A stretch of DNA of 35,298 nt, taken from positions 284 through 35,581 of the forward strand of contig JABDAV010000028.1 in assembly GCA_013289015.1 (NCBI GenBank). The letters run 5' to 3'. This DNA comes from Bacteroidota bacterium. Lineage in GTDB: Bacteria > Bacteroidota > Bacteroidia > Chitinophagales > Chitinophagaceae. The notes under the pieces are model-generated. The model saw only the letters and a list, made by a program, of their open reading frames with translations. It was not told the origin of the DNA and did no database searches. The position numbers and the translations under genes were made by a program. How positions within the stretch are numbered: position 1 is the first letter of the stretch; every line of letters begins with the position of its first letter. Positions 8,453 to 18,238 of the stretch are shown one piece after another.

Positions 8453-8956
8453 CTATAAAACACTTTTAGGATAATCAAAGAACCAGAATTCTTTTTTTGC
8501 GGTTTCAAAATCATTCCAGCTTTCTGCTTTTATATGAATGGCGAACACAGCGCACGTAGGCATTTCATCAACACGTGTAAGTGTAAGTTGATTTACGAAT
8601 GCAGTAATACCCGGGTTATGCGAGAACAAAGCAACTGATGCATAATCATCATTCAAATGGATAACAGCATGATTAAATTTATCAATCGAAGCTTCATACA
8701 ATTCAGGCCATTTAATTATGTTCTTCTTTTTTATATTGAATTCGTTCGCAAAAAAATTTGCTGTAGCGAAAGCTCTTATTGCAGGGCTTGAAATAATAGC
8801 ATCCAATTCAATTTTTTTTTCTTTATGCAACCGTTTTGCCATTGCAGGTGCATCTTTTTTTCCTCTATCATTTAGTGGTCGATCAAAATCTCTTTGCGCA
8901 AGATCATCCCAGCTGCTTTTGGCATGTCGTACAATAAGAAGTGATCTTGTTTGCAT
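8453..8956 (-). CDS. SixA-type histidine phosphatase
   Basis: 167 residues, the usual size of the short branch of the histidine phosphatase superfamily. The catalytic RHG-type motif is LLIVRHAKSSW with H11 as the phosphate acceptor. The second Arg lies in IISSPAIRAFATA, and the second catalytic His in VALFSHNPGI. In Escherichia coli, SixA removes phosphate from histidine on phosphotransfer proteins; the Bacteroidota homologues have no assigned target. There is no signal peptide, so it acts in the cytoplasm. The ATG at 8956 places the first strand directly at the N-terminus. It has no functional partner nearby. Confidence 0.9.
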   Translation of the reverse strand: MQTRSLLIVRHAKSSWDDLAQRDFDRPLNDRGKKDAPAMAKRLHKEKKIELDAIISSPAIRAFATANFFANEFNIKKKNIIKWPELYEASIDKFNHAVIHLNDDYASVALFSHNPGITAFVNQLTLTRVDEMPTCAVFAIHIKAESWNDFETAKKEFWFFDYPKSVL

Positions 8957-9007
8957 TTATAATTATACAATTGTTATGTGTATTTTTTATTATTTTCTTT
9001 GAAACGT

Positions 9008-9120
9008 TCACTTTTTAACCTCATCATTAGCAAAACGGATTAAATAAACACACGATACAAATTCTCTTACATTGAAAATAATATTTTTAGAATCGATTAA
9101 ACTTGGAGTTGACACTGCTT
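9008..9120 (-). pseudogene. Relic of a T9SS C-terminal sorting domain
   Basis: Directly after the stop of the beta-helix gene, a different frame on the same strand reads STPSLIDSKNIIFNVREF, then VYLIRFANDEVKK, and a stop at 9008-9010. This matches the end of the sorting domain of the NHL protein at 12145 (NFNIKNFASG, VYLVRFADGEVKK). The first half of the domain, including the YPNP motif, is absent, and there is no start codon for a separate gene. The likeliest reading is the remnant of a type IX secretion signal once fused to the upstream protein. Confidence 0.75.
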
Positions 9121-11871
9121 TTAATTTTTTATATCAGCTCCGAAAGGCACATTTTGTGTAAGTTTATTATTTGATACATTCATATTATACTTAGGAAAAG
9201 TATTTGGATTTGGATACCCCTTTAAAAGTATACTCTTAAAATTAGTAGAATTATTATTAAAAGTAAATGTATTATTGGTAATTATATTATTTAAGGCTAT
9301 GGGAATTAATAAACTTAATGCTGACATTCCTTTATTCAGAGAAATAGTATTATTTGTAAACAGATAACTATCCCAATTTGATGTCGGAAATGAAGTTCCA
9401 TTAACAATTTCTTTCCCGTTTGATGATGCTACGCATAATCCTCCAATCTGGCCTGAAATCTCATTATTACTAAATTCAAATTTTGAAGTTTCACAAACCA
9501 TTGGGATACGAGGGTATAATGCTAATAATCCTGTATAAGACGAAAAACCATCAGCATCCGGTTGTTTATATACTATATTATTCCCTTTTATTGTAATATC
9601 TCCTCCATAAACAGCTCCAAAACTTCCCGCACCGTTAGTGCCACCTCCCGCGGAAGATGATGACGGACCAGGGATAGAGGGTTCTCCTTGCCAAATTACG
9701 CCAGTGAGTCTATTATTTATCACACTTAATTTACCGCCACCTATTTCAAAAAATAATCCTCCACAATTATATAGCTCATTATTTGAAATTGTAAAATTGT
9801 ATACCCTTGCAGAGGCAAAATAGCTTCCTCCTGAACGTATCCCATAATACATTTTATTGCTGTTTAAAACTGCCGTGCCAACACATTCATTAGTCCCTAA
9901 TGACGGAGAATAAATGCGGGAGAAAGATGGTGAAGTTCTTGAAGTAGAAAATCCACCAACTATGTCTAAGTGTGTAGCTCCTATCCGGTGCATTATTATA
10001 GATTTAGCTGCGCCCCAATTGGATGAGATAGAATGTATTCTATATAGCCCCTGTACACCAGTTATAAAATAAACATCTCCAACGGCGTAGCTGTTAGCCG
10101 CCGTTGCTCCTGCACTTGTTGAAGATGTTGAGAGTATGGTTTCATTAATACCATCATTATCGATATCCTTACTATAATAATAATAGTTTGAAGGATTACT
10201 TATATATACTACAGAATCTCCGGCTGTAACTGATGCTGCAGACATCTTTATATCAACAGAATTTCCAGACCAAAATTCATTAGCCATCCAATTGTACTTA
10301 AAAATATTATCCTCTTCTATAATCGAAGACGGAATTTGATCAGGCCACAATCCTTTTCCCGTCATTCCACCAAACGACACCCCCCTGCTTCCGCCATCAA
10401 AGAGATTTCCGGTAACTACTGCCTGTACATCTCCATATAAATATATTTGTATACCTAAATCTCCGGGCAGATAAGCTACATTATCTGATGCTGTTGCAGG
10501 CGAAGGTCTATCTAAAAAAATGCTATCTGCCACTTTACGCGTAATAGTATAGACTCCTGTAATAGATACCGAGTATATTGATTGCCCAACAACTAAATTT
10601 TTATAATTAGCATCTTCGGTGACAGTATGAGTAGATCTTACTATTTTATTATTTCCTGCTGTCCAATTAAACTTGGGCATACGTATAGCTAACGGAAACT
10701 CATACTGATTGGGAGGTATTATCCATAAATTTTTTTTTATGGGAGACTTTAATCCTGTATTTACCGCATCAGCATCCCATCCTGTAGATTTGTTGTATAT
10801 GCCACTTGCGATCGTTATAATTCCTTTAGTTACATCATTTGCATCTTGTATAAATCCTGTAACCATATATAAAGCGTTACTTTTGTTATAGGTGCCACCA
10901 CCTTCTACATTTGCTTCATTGCCTGAAAAATAAGTGCTGAACTGAATATACCTGTATAAAATAATTCTGTTAGCAATGGGTGTACTATCCATAGTTCTTA
11001 TTTTTAAGTTTATTGCGCCAATTTTATAAGGGCTATCGGCAACCAGGTGAATAAATGCTCCATTATTTTTGAAATTATTATTACTTATCATAGCATTCCT
11101 GATTATTGAACTACTATCAGTTTTAACGCGTTGAACTTTTAGCCAAAGTGCAAAACCGGAACATCTTGTGAAAGAGTTATCGTGAATATAAATACTATCA
11201 AAACTACACCAGGATGTAGCGTTAGTTTGTATAAACTGTCCTGATAAGTCTTCCCCATCATAGTTAAATCCATAAAATTCTAAATTCTTATAGTTCCTTC
11301 TTTTACTTGCGCTTGTTGGTACCGGGCGTCCTCCTCCCGAATAGGTACCATCTGCTTTTATCATTGCGGGGGATAAGAAAAAAAGTGGTGTGAGATATTT
11401 AAAAGTATTTTTATAATGCTTAACCATACAGCCGTTGCCATTTAATTTTATGGTTAAAGGAGGATATACATTATTAAATCTATACGTTCTGCCTTTTGTA
11501 AAAACAAGGGTTTTATTGTTGCTGGCATTCAAGGCTGCCTGTATATAATTGGTTAAATCAGCTGTATCGCTATATGCAGGAATAAACCAATCTACTTTTA
11601 AAGATTGCGTAGTATCAGCATTTCTTATGGCAACAAAAGCTGCATTACCCGGTACGGGAAATACCGTTCCATTATTAACTGTAAATCCTGTAGCACTTCG
11701 TATGGTTAATGAACCACCACCATAAACACTATCAGGAATGCTAAATATTAAACCTTCATGGATATTTTTGAATTTTGATGGCGAAGCTATATCCAATATT
11801 TCTATTGCAGGATGATTTTGTGCAGATGTTTTTAATGCAATACAAACAATAAAATAAAATATCTTTTTCAT
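9121..11871 (-). CDS. Secreted parallel beta-helix protein (pectate-lyase-like fold)
   Basis: 916 residues from the ATG at 11871. A TTG three codons further out is possible but less likely, because MKKIFYFIVCIAL starts a standard signal peptide ending near SAQ. After an N-terminal beta domain, residues about 100-135 hold IQAALNASNNKTLVFTKG, typical of the entry of pectate-lyase-type right-handed beta-helices. The rest is rich in Asn/Ser/Gly, with repeated NNxF/NNxI turns (SNNNFKNNGAF, FSNNEISG, ISNNELYNCGG, VSNNKLTQN). This fits a large extracellular glycan-binding or glycan-cleaving protein; no catalytic residues can be named. It ends in GADIKN without a sorting domain, although a broken one follows immediately. 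With the signal peptide alone it would reach the periplasm, but surface delivery is doubtful. It is co-directional with the NHL gene, 273 bp away. Confidence 0.8.
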   Translation of the reverse strand: MKKIFYFIVCIALKTSAQNHPAIEILDIASPSKFKNIHEGLIFSIPDSVYGGGSLTIRSATGFTVNNGTVFPVPGNAAFVAIRNADTTQSLKVDWFIPAYSDTADLTNYIQAALNASNNKTLVFTKGRTYRFNNVYPPLTIKLNGNGCMVKHYKNTFKYLTPLFFLSPAMIKADGTYSGGGRPVPTSASKRRNYKNLEFYGFNYDGEDLSGQFIQTNATSWCSFDSIYIHDNSFTRCSGFALWLKVQRVKTDSSSIIRNAMISNNNFKNNGAFIHLVADSPYKIGAINLKIRTMDSTPIANRIILYRYIQFSTYFSGNEANVEGGGTYNKSNALYMVTGFIQDANDVTKGIITIASGIYNKSTGWDADAVNTGLKSPIKKNLWIIPPNQYEFPLAIRMPKFNWTAGNNKIVRSTHTVTEDANYKNLVVGQSIYSVSITGVYTITRKVADSIFLDRPSPATASDNVAYLPGDLGIQIYLYGDVQAVVTGNLFDGGSRGVSFGGMTGKGLWPDQIPSSIIEEDNIFKYNWMANEFWSGNSVDIKMSAASVTAGDSVVYISNPSNYYYYSKDIDNDGINETILSTSSTSAGATAANSYAVGDVYFITGVQGLYRIHSISSNWGAAKSIIMHRIGATHLDIVGGFSTSRTSPSFSRIYSPSLGTNECVGTAVLNSNKMYYGIRSGGSYFASARVYNFTISNNELYNCGGLFFEIGGGKLSVINNRLTGVIWQGEPSIPGPSSSSAGGGTNGAGSFGAVYGGDITIKGNNIVYKQPDADGFSSYTGLLALYPRIPMVCETSKFEFSNNEISGQIGGLCVASSNGKEIVNGTSFPTSNWDSYLFTNNTISLNKGMSALSLLIPIALNNIITNNTFTFNNNSTNFKSILLKGYPNPNTFPKYNMNVSNNKLTQNVPFGADIKN

Positions 11872-12144
11872 TAGTTGCAATTAATATAGTCCAGAATTTT
11901 TGCTATTATTATTTCTCCTGTACAAATAATGCACAATAAGTTAGTTTACAAGGATATTGAAAACTTATATGCGCATTGCTACCAGTAGTAACTTCGAGTC
12001 TTTGTAAACCCGGCAATAATATTAAGAAATACAAAAGCTGGGCCATATCATGCATTGTTATAATTTGTAACTGTTAATTGCATTATACGTTAAATACTAA
12101 CGCTTCTTCTTTTGAAATTGTTTGATCCATCATTAAACGATTTA
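11872..12144 (-). other. Gap between the two secreted-protein genes
   Basis: 273 bp with no convincing frame, strong hairpin or promoter box. It is AT-rich like the neighbouring genes. Confidence 0.4.
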
Positions 12145-15057
12145 TTATTTTTTTGAAACGATAACTTTTTTCACTTCTCCATCTGCAAATCGAACAAGAT
12201 AAACACCAGACGCAAAGTTTTTAATATTAAAATTGATGGTTTGTGTATTAGCAATCTGCCCGCTTATTATCTTACCACTAACACTAATTAACTGAACAGG
12301 TTTATGCAAAAAATTTGTAGGCAGCGAAATGTAAATATTATCTGTTGCAGGATTTGGATAAATATTTATTACTGCATTAGCTGCACTGCTGTTTTCATTA
12401 TCTGCAACTGAAACCGGTTTTTTTTCTGTGCCGATAAAAAAGCCGCCGAGTAAGTTTGTTTGAAAACTTACTTGCCAGTATTTTCCTGTGTTATTCCAAA
12501 CAACATCATTATCAAACGGATTAATAATAACGGGACTGGTTTGATATGTATTTGGCAAGCCTGAACTATCCGCGCTTTTACCTGGATAGCCATATAATCT
12601 TACATTTTTAATGCCTGAAGAATCATGTGGATTTGATGGCAGCATATAATAAGCTGTGTCCGCATTCTTATTGTATATATCAAATTCAGCTTGAGTAAAA
12701 TAAAAAATAAGCTTCGCAGAACCCGATATGTCGTTATTGTATTCAGGATAAAGCTGGTAATGCCTTGAAACAAAAGGCTTGCCAGCACTGTCATATACCA
12801 GGCTATTTTTTACCCAAACGTTTGTAGTAATTTTTTTGTTTAAACTTGAAATATAGTTTCCGGTTGGATGTACTATACAAATAAGATAACTATCAAATCT
12901 TAAATCGAAAGGGCGGTTTATATATTGCTTAATACCGCTTGTGAATGGAATAGGTTTATCAATACCATTAAAGAGTATTTCTCTTATTCTTGCGTTTCCG
13001 CGATCAGATAAGAATAAATTATTATTGTTATTTACTGCCACGCTGTAGGGGAAATTAAGACTTGCTTTTATTGCGGAATCACCATCGCCGCTGTAGCCGC
13101 CGGAATAAGTTCTTTCTCCATCACATTCAAAATAATCTCCACGTCCACCACCGGCTACAGTATGAATAATTCCATTAGCATCAACTTTTCTTATCTTATA
13201 ATTATTATTATCAGCAATAAAAAAATTGCCTTTTGAATCTTTTATTATACCTGTTGGATTATTCATAGCTGCATCAACCGCAAGCCCGCCATCACCACTA
13301 AAACCAAATGATCCATTACCCGCAATAGTGGTAATTCTTCCCTGCCTGTTCACCTTTCTTATTCGATTATTTGTTGCGTCAGCTATGTACAAGCTTCTGT
13401 CTGTATTATCGAAATAAAGGCATTGCGGGTCGTGCAATGATGCATTAATTGCAAGCTTATTATCACCGTTATAGGTAGGTATGCCATTGCCTGCATAAAC
13501 TGTTTTTGTACCTGTAGTGTCAATCTTATAAACATATTGATCTTCCGTTGAAACATATAAATTTGAACTATCGTCTATAGCAAGACATAAAGGATAATTT
13601 ACAAAAGCATATGTTGAAATTTCACCTGATTTATTTACTTTTCTTATCCTGTTATCTCCATTATCAGCAATAAAAATATTTCCGCTGTTGTCTGCCGCCA
13701 CACCAGTAGGATTTTTAAATTCTGCTTTTAATGCATCCCCACCATCGCCATAACCATTGCTGCCCTGTTTGCCGTTTCCTGCTATAGTTGAAAGAATTCC
13801 TTTCGGGTTTATAGATTCTATTTTATAAAAAATTGCATCTGCCATAAATAAATTTCCTTTCTTAAAAACTATTTGAGCAATATCACCGAGGTTAGATAAA
13901 CCTGCAGGCTCATTTTCCAAATAATAAGATTTTGGATCCTGATAATAAAGTGTGCTTACATAATTAAACGACGTTTTTGTAATAAGACTCAATTTTATTA
14001 TAGCAGCTATTCTTCCGTTGCATGGATCTTCGTATGTAGTGGAATAATAAATGCTGCTGTCTTTGCTATTATAAGAAATGTTGTGCAGGCTGCCTGAAAT
14101 TGCAATTGAATGAATTTTTCCATCTGTTGTTACGCTATATATACCGCAACTGTTCGCAACGAAATAAATGTTATTACTGCCATCAACATCTACATCAAAC
14201 GGAGGACCAATGCTTACCTTTGTTGCAGAAGTTGTATCATTATTTAATCCTGCGTTACAAACATTTGATGTTTGCCCATTGCCTGCATACGTTGTTATAA
14301 TTTGGTTTGAATCAATTTTTCTTATGCGGTTATTATTAGCATCTGCCACAAATAAATTTTCATTTTTATCAATAGCAATGCCTTGTGGATCGTTAAAGCT
14401 TGCACCTGTTGCCAATACATTGTCACCGCCAAAGCCTGCAATTCCGTTGCCTGCATAAGTATTAATAATTCCGTTTGAATTAACTACACGTATTCTTTCA
14501 TTTCCCTCATCAGAAATAAAAACATTTCCATTTTTATCAATGGCTACATCGTGCGGATACAAAAGATTGGCATTTATTGCAAGACCCCCATCTCCGCTAA
14601 AACCTCCAATTCCATTGCCTGCAAAAGTTGTAATAATACCCTGGGTATTTATTTTGCGAACGCAGTTATCGCCCTGATCGCAAAAGTAAATGTTACCTGC
14701 TGCATCAATCGCTATTCCTGTGGGCGTTCCTAACAAGGCTTCTGTTGCGGATTTATTGTCACCAGAATAACCTTGTTCCTGCCTGTTGCCTGCTATTATT
14801 GTTGTAATGCCATTTATATCAACTCTTCGCAGGGTAGCATTTGCCGCTTCTGAGAAAATCAGGTTTCCTGCTTTATCAGTACATATGCCATAGCACGGAT
14901 GTGTAGGCGAGCTGGTTCTTTTAAAGCCGTCGTTGTAATAATTATAATTTCCTGATACCGTATAGATATTTTGTCCGTGTAAAGAGTTACATAAAACAAT
15001 AAGACAAAAAATAAATAGAAATTTTAACGTGGAGAAGAGTGCAACTTTGGTTTGCAT
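12145..15057 (-). CDS. Secreted NHL-repeat beta-propeller protein with T9SS sorting domain
   Basis: 970 residues. An N-terminal signal peptide (FLFIFCLIVLCNSLHGQ) is followed by roughly ten NHL-type repeats between residues ~35 and ~690. Repeat features are AGNGxxGFSGDGG, PTGIAIDAAGNIYF, DNRIRKV and GIITT in order; a central block (about residues 290-400) is more divergent. NHL repeats build a beta-propeller that usually binds other macromolecules. The final ~80 residues form the Por-type sorting domain, with IYPNPATDNIYIS and GVYLVRFADGEVKKVIVSKK. By family knowledge, this domain is cleaved during export by the type IX system and the protein is attached to the cell surface or released. The ATG at 15057 is followed at once by the signal peptide. 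The ligand is unknown. Confidence 0.93.
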   Translation of the reverse strand: MQTKVALFSTLKFLFIFCLIVLCNSLHGQNIYTVSGNYNYYNDGFKRTSSPTHPCYGICTDKAGNLIFSEAANATLRRVDINGITTIIAGNRQEQGYSGDNKSATEALLGTPTGIAIDAAGNIYFCDQGDNCVRKINTQGIITTFAGNGIGGFSGDGGLAINANLLYPHDVAIDKNGNVFISDEGNERIRVVNSNGIINTYAGNGIAGFGGDNVLATGASFNDPQGIAIDKNENLFVADANNNRIRKIDSNQIITTYAGNGQTSNVCNAGLNNDTTSATKVSIGPPFDVDVDGSNNIYFVANSCGIYSVTTDGKIHSIAISGSLHNISYNSKDSSIYYSTTYEDPCNGRIAAIIKLSLITKTSFNYVSTLYYQDPKSYYLENEPAGLSNLGDIAQIVFKKGNLFMADAIFYKIESINPKGILSTIAGNGKQGSNGYGDGGDALKAEFKNPTGVAADNSGNIFIADNGDNRIRKVNKSGEISTYAFVNYPLCLAIDDSSNLYVSTEDQYVYKIDTTGTKTVYAGNGIPTYNGDNKLAINASLHDPQCLYFDNTDRSLYIADATNNRIRKVNRQGRITTIAGNGSFGFSGDGGLAVDAAMNNPTGIIKDSKGNFFIADNNNYKIRKVDANGIIHTVAGGGRGDYFECDGERTYSGGYSGDGDSAIKASLNFPYSVAVNNNNNLFLSDRGNARIREILFNGIDKPIPFTSGIKQYINRPFDLRFDSYLICIVHPTGNYISSLNKKITTNVWVKNSLVYDSAGKPFVSRHYQLYPEYNNDISGSAKLIFYFTQAEFDIYNKNADTAYYMLPSNPHDSSGIKNVRLYGYPGKSADSSGLPNTYQTSPVIINPFDNDVVWNNTGKYWQVSFQTNLLGGFFIGTEKKPVSVADNENSSAANAVINIYPNPATDNIYISLPTNFLHKPVQLISVSGKIISGQIANTQTINFNIKNFASGVYLVRFADGEVKKVIVSKK

Positions 15058-15068
15058 AGGATAATGCT

Positions 15069-15086
15069 TTTAGGTTAATACCTAAA
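15069..15086. promoter_or_regulatory. Small inverted repeat in the leader of the NHL gene
   Basis: TTTAGGT (15069-15075) and ACCTAAA (15080-15086) are perfect 7-bp arms around TAAT. The element ends 12 bp before the ATG of the NHL gene on the minus strand. It could be an operator or a 5' UTR hairpin; no function is demonstrated. Confidence 0.3.
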
Positions 15087-15117
15087 GTTATTGCTTTATG
15101 CAAAACAGAGTTTTTAT

Positions 15118-17052
15118 TTACCGGATGATTTTTTCTGAGATTACTACTACATTCATCATTACACGAACAGCCTCAGCAATGGCTGTTGCATCGTAATTAC
15201 ATTCATGATGCAATTCTTTTAAAGTGCCATGTTCAACTATCCTGTCAGGAATACCAAGCATCTTTACATCTGCTTTGTAATGATATGCATTCATAAATTC
15301 AAGCACTGCGCTGCCAAATCCGCCAATAATAGTTCCATCTTCAACAGTGATAATTTTATCAAATTTGCTGAATACTTCATGCAACAAATCTTCATCAATT
15401 GGCTTTACAAACCGAAGATCATAATGTGCAGGGTTGATGCCATCTATTTTCAATTCACGAATTGCTGCCGCTGCAAAATTTCCCGGGTGACCAAAACTTA
15501 AAACAGCAATGCCTTCTCCATCTTTAAGTCTTCTTCCTTTGCCAATTTCTATTTCTTTGAAAGGCGTTTTCCATTCAGGCATTACACCTTCTCCGCGTGG
15601 ATATCGGATAACAAACGGGTATTGATTTTTTTCAAGCTGAGCTGTGTACATAAGGTTACGCAATTCGCTTTCATTCATCGGTGAGCTTACAACCATATTT
15701 GGTATGCAACGCATGTAAGGAATGTCATAAGCACCATGATGTGTTGGGCCGTCTTCACCAACAAGACCCGCTCTGTCTAAACAGAATATCACAGGCAATT
15801 TTTGAATGGCAACATCATGTATAACCTGGTCGTATGCGCGCTGCATGAATGATGAATAAATATTGCAGAACACACGCATGCCTTGCGTTGCCAGGCCCGC
15901 ACTTAATGTAACAGCATGTTGTTCAGTAATACCAACATCAAATGCACGGTCGGGCATTGCTTCCATCATAAATTTTAATGAAGAGCCACTTGGCATTGCC
16001 GGTGTTATGCCTAATATTTTATCATTTGTTTTTGCAAGCTCAATGATAGAATGGCCAAAAACGTCCTGGTATTTTGGTGGTTGGGGAAGATCAAATTTCT
16101 TTTTATAAATCTCACCGGTTACTTTATCAAACAATCCAGGTGCATGCCATTTGGTTTGATCCTGTTCTGCCAACGCATAACCCTTCCCTTTTACAGTTAT
16201 GATATGCAACAATTTTGGCCCGGGAATCTTTTTAAGATCAGACAAAGTATCTACCAGCTTGGTTATGTTATGACCATCAATCGGACCAAAATACCTGAAG
16301 TTCAAAGATTCAAACAGGTTGCTGCTTTTGATAACCATGCCTTTGATACCGCTTTCAAGTTTTGCTGCCATGTCACGCGTAAATCTTTTACCTACAGGCA
16401 GCTTGCCCAGTAACTTCCAAACATCATCCCTTACTTTATTATAAGCAGGGGAAGTAGTAATATCAGTTAAATACTCTTTTAGTGCACCAACATTGGGATC
16501 AATGCTCATGCAGTTATCATTTAGAATAACAAGCAGGTCTGCATCAGCAACACCGGCATGATTCAATCCTTCAAAAGCCATCCCGGCAGTCATTGCCCCA
16601 TCACCGATGATGGCAACCGTTTTACGATCTGTTTCTTTTTTATACTTAGCCGCCATTGCCATACCAAGCGCTGCGGAAATGGAAGTGGAAGAATGCCCAA
16701 CACCAAACGTATCGTATTCGCTCTCGCTTCTTTTTGGAAACCCGCTAAGTCCATTGTATTTACGGTTTGTAATAAAATTATCACGACGGCCGGTTAATAT
16801 TTTATGACCGTAAGCCTGGTGTCCAACATCCCAAACCAATTGATCATAAGGAGTATTATAAACATAATGCAGTGCAACAGATAATTCAACTACACCAAGG
16901 CTTGCGCCAAAATGGCCACCATACACACTCACTACATCGATAATGTATTGGCGTAATTCATCACAAACCTTGAAGAGCCGATCTCTCGAAAGCTTTTTAA
17001 GGTCTGCGGGAGAATTTATCTGGTTTAATAGCGCCCCGGCTGATAGTTCCAT
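15118..17052 (-). CDS. dxs: 1-deoxy-D-xylulose-5-phosphate synthase
   Basis: 644 residues from the ATG at 17052; a TTG two codons upstream is the only other nearby start, and the family usually begins with a short segment before LSxxxLxxL. DXS condenses pyruvate with glyceraldehyde-3-phosphate using thiamine diphosphate, the first step of the MEP isoprenoid pathway. Motifs in order are WDVGHQAYGHKILTGR (catalytic His region), GHSSTSISAALGMA, the GDGAMTAG to NDNC thiamine-phosphate site from about residue 150, GPIDGHN, the transketolase-type GITEQHAV with the catalytic Glu, DRAGLVGEDGPTHHG, and RYPRGEG. Length and motifs are complete. It is divergent from the oxidoreductase at 17147. Its product feeds quinone, carotenoid and prenyl-lipid synthesis, which may include the GGGP synthase substrate. 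Confidence 0.97.
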   Translation of the reverse strand: MELSAGALLNQINSPADLKKLSRDRLFKVCDELRQYIIDVVSVYGGHFGASLGVVELSVALHYVYNTPYDQLVWDVGHQAYGHKILTGRRDNFITNRKYNGLSGFPKRSESEYDTFGVGHSSTSISAALGMAMAAKYKKETDRKTVAIIGDGAMTAGMAFEGLNHAGVADADLLVILNDNCMSIDPNVGALKEYLTDITTSPAYNKVRDDVWKLLGKLPVGKRFTRDMAAKLESGIKGMVIKSSNLFESLNFRYFGPIDGHNITKLVDTLSDLKKIPGPKLLHIITVKGKGYALAEQDQTKWHAPGLFDKVTGEIYKKKFDLPQPPKYQDVFGHSIIELAKTNDKILGITPAMPSGSSLKFMMEAMPDRAFDVGITEQHAVTLSAGLATQGMRVFCNIYSSFMQRAYDQVIHDVAIQKLPVIFCLDRAGLVGEDGPTHHGAYDIPYMRCIPNMVVSSPMNESELRNLMYTAQLEKNQYPFVIRYPRGEGVMPEWKTPFKEIEIGKGRRLKDGEGIAVLSFGHPGNFAAAAIRELKIDGINPAHYDLRFVKPIDEDLLHEVFSKFDKIITVEDGTIIGGFGSAVLEFMNAYHYKADVKMLGIPDRIVEHGTLKELHHECNYDATAIAEAVRVMMNVVVISEKIIR

Positions 17053-17069
17053 TAGCAAAAATTAAGTGA

Positions 17070-17077
17070 CAAAAATA
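17070..17077 (-). promoter_or_regulatory. Possible -7 box upstream of dxs
   Basis: On the minus strand TATTTTTG matches TAnnTTTG and ends 17 bp before the dxs ATG at 17052. A clear -33 TTTG at the right distance was not found, so this is tentative. Confidence 0.25.
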
Positions 17078-17146
17078 GTATTTTTAAGGCTCTTATTTAG
17101 TATAAACATATGAAGGCAAGTGGAGGTTTTTTAAATAATTTTTATT

Positions 17147-18085
17147 ATGAAGGCGATTGTCTTAAAAGATTTTGGAAGCACAGATAATCTTCAAATGAAA
17201 GAAATACCTGTTCCCACAATAAAAGATAATGAAGTGTTAATTGAAGTAAAAGCGATTAGCATAAATCCGGTTGACGTAAAAACACGCACGGGCAAAGGTG
17301 CTGCAGCAAGAATAAAAGATGATAGGCCCATGATTCTTGGTTGGGATATCTCAGGAATCATTACACAGGTTGGTTCGTCGGTTTCAGGTTTTAAAAAAAA
17401 TGATGAAGTTTTTGGGATGATCAATTTTCCTGGCCATGGTAAAGCTTACGCTGAATACGTAGCTGCGCCTGCCGGTCAGCTTGCTGTAAAACCAAAAAAA
17501 ATTTCGTTCGAAGAAGCTGCTGCTGCAACACTTGCTGCATTAACGGCATGGGAAGTTGCGGAAGCATTAAACATTCAGCCCGGCGAAAGATTTTTAGTGC
17601 ATGCTGCTGCAGGAGGTGTCGGGCATTTTGCCGTACAAATTGCGAAATATTTTGGCGCATATGTTATTGGAACTGCTTCTGCAGCTAATAAGGATTTTGT
17701 ATTGAATCTTGGTGCTGATGAATTTGTTGATTATAAAGCTCAGCCTCTTGATGAAGTATTGAGCAACATTGATAAAGTGCTCGATACAATCGGCGGAGAG
17801 AATATTGATCTTTCACTTAAACTGATGAAACCTGGTGGTACCATTCTTAGTTTGCCTTCAGGAAGAAATGAACAGGTAAAAGAAAAAGCAGAAGCAAAAG
17901 GCATGAAAGGCATGCATTTGATGGTGCACTCAAGCGGAGAAAATCAACAAAAGATTGCCACGCTTATGGAAAAGGGAATTATAAAACCACATATATCCCA
18001 AATTTTTTCTTTCGATGAAATGAAGGCAGCTCATTTACAAATTGAAAGCGGCAGAACAGTAGGCAAAATAATAGTGCGCCTGTAA
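17147..18085 (+). CDS. NADP-dependent zinc-free alcohol dehydrogenase / quinone oxidoreductase family
   Basis: 312 residues of the medium-chain dehydrogenase/reductase superfamily. The N-terminal GroES-like domain (KAISINPVDVKTRTGKG, GWDISGIITQVGSSV) lacks the cysteine cluster of zinc enzymes, so it belongs to the quinone-reductase branch. The Rossmann site AAAGGVGHFAVQIAK lies at residues about 153-167, and the C-terminal SGRTVGKIIV is typical. It would reduce a quinone or an activated alkene with NADPH in the cytoplasm; the substrate is unknown. It is divergent from dxs and followed by the two-component pair after 153 bp. ATG 17147 starts directly with the conserved MKAIVLKDFG. Confidence 0.92.
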   Translation: MKAIVLKDFGSTDNLQMKEIPVPTIKDNEVLIEVKAISINPVDVKTRTGKGAAARIKDDRPMILGWDISGIITQVGSSVSGFKKNDEVFGMINFPGHGKAYAEYVAAPAGQLAVKPKKISFEEAAAATLAALTAWEVAEALNIQPGERFLVHAAAGGVGHFAVQIAKYFGAYVIGTASAANKDFVLNLGADEFVDYKAQPLDEVLSNIDKVLDTIGGENIDLSLKLMKPGGTILSLPSGRNEQVKEKAEAKGMKGMHLMVHSSGENQQKIATLMEKGIIKPHISQIFSFDEMKAAHLQIESGRTVGKIIVRL

Positions 18086-18141
18086 ACATTTGCATGGCTT
18101 AACATATATAATGATTTACCGCTTGTATTTTACAATTTGCA

Positions 18142-18171
18142 ACACTCACCACTTACAACTCCCATTCACTC
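18142..18171. repeat. Degenerate heptamer tract upstream of the LytS-type kinase
   Basis: The + strand reads as consecutive 7-bp units, ACTCACC, ACTTACA, ACTCCCA, TTCACTC. On the other strand these resemble GTGAATG and TAAGTGG units like those inside the phosphopantetheinyl transferase gene (28165-28226). The copy is short and degenerate. Confidence 0.4.
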
Positions 18172-18223
18172 TGTAAATTAACCACTAATAAAATTTGGCT
18201 TACCAATCACTTGTTTAACTTTA

Positions 18224-18231
18224 TACATTTG
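18224..18231 (+). promoter_or_regulatory. Possible -7 box of the two-component operon
   Basis: TACATTTG fits TAnnTTTG and ends 7 bp before the ATG at 18239. That spacing would give an almost leaderless mRNA. A TTG lies 10 bp upstream, too close for a normal -33 element, so confidence is low. Confidence 0.25.
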
Positions 18232-18238
18232 TAGGCGC

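Noticed and set aside
12145-15057. Regular repeats in the NHL gene as a possible DNA-level tandem repeat or CRISPR-like array
   Set aside because: The repetition follows the protein NHL units of variable length and is explained by the beta-propeller fold.
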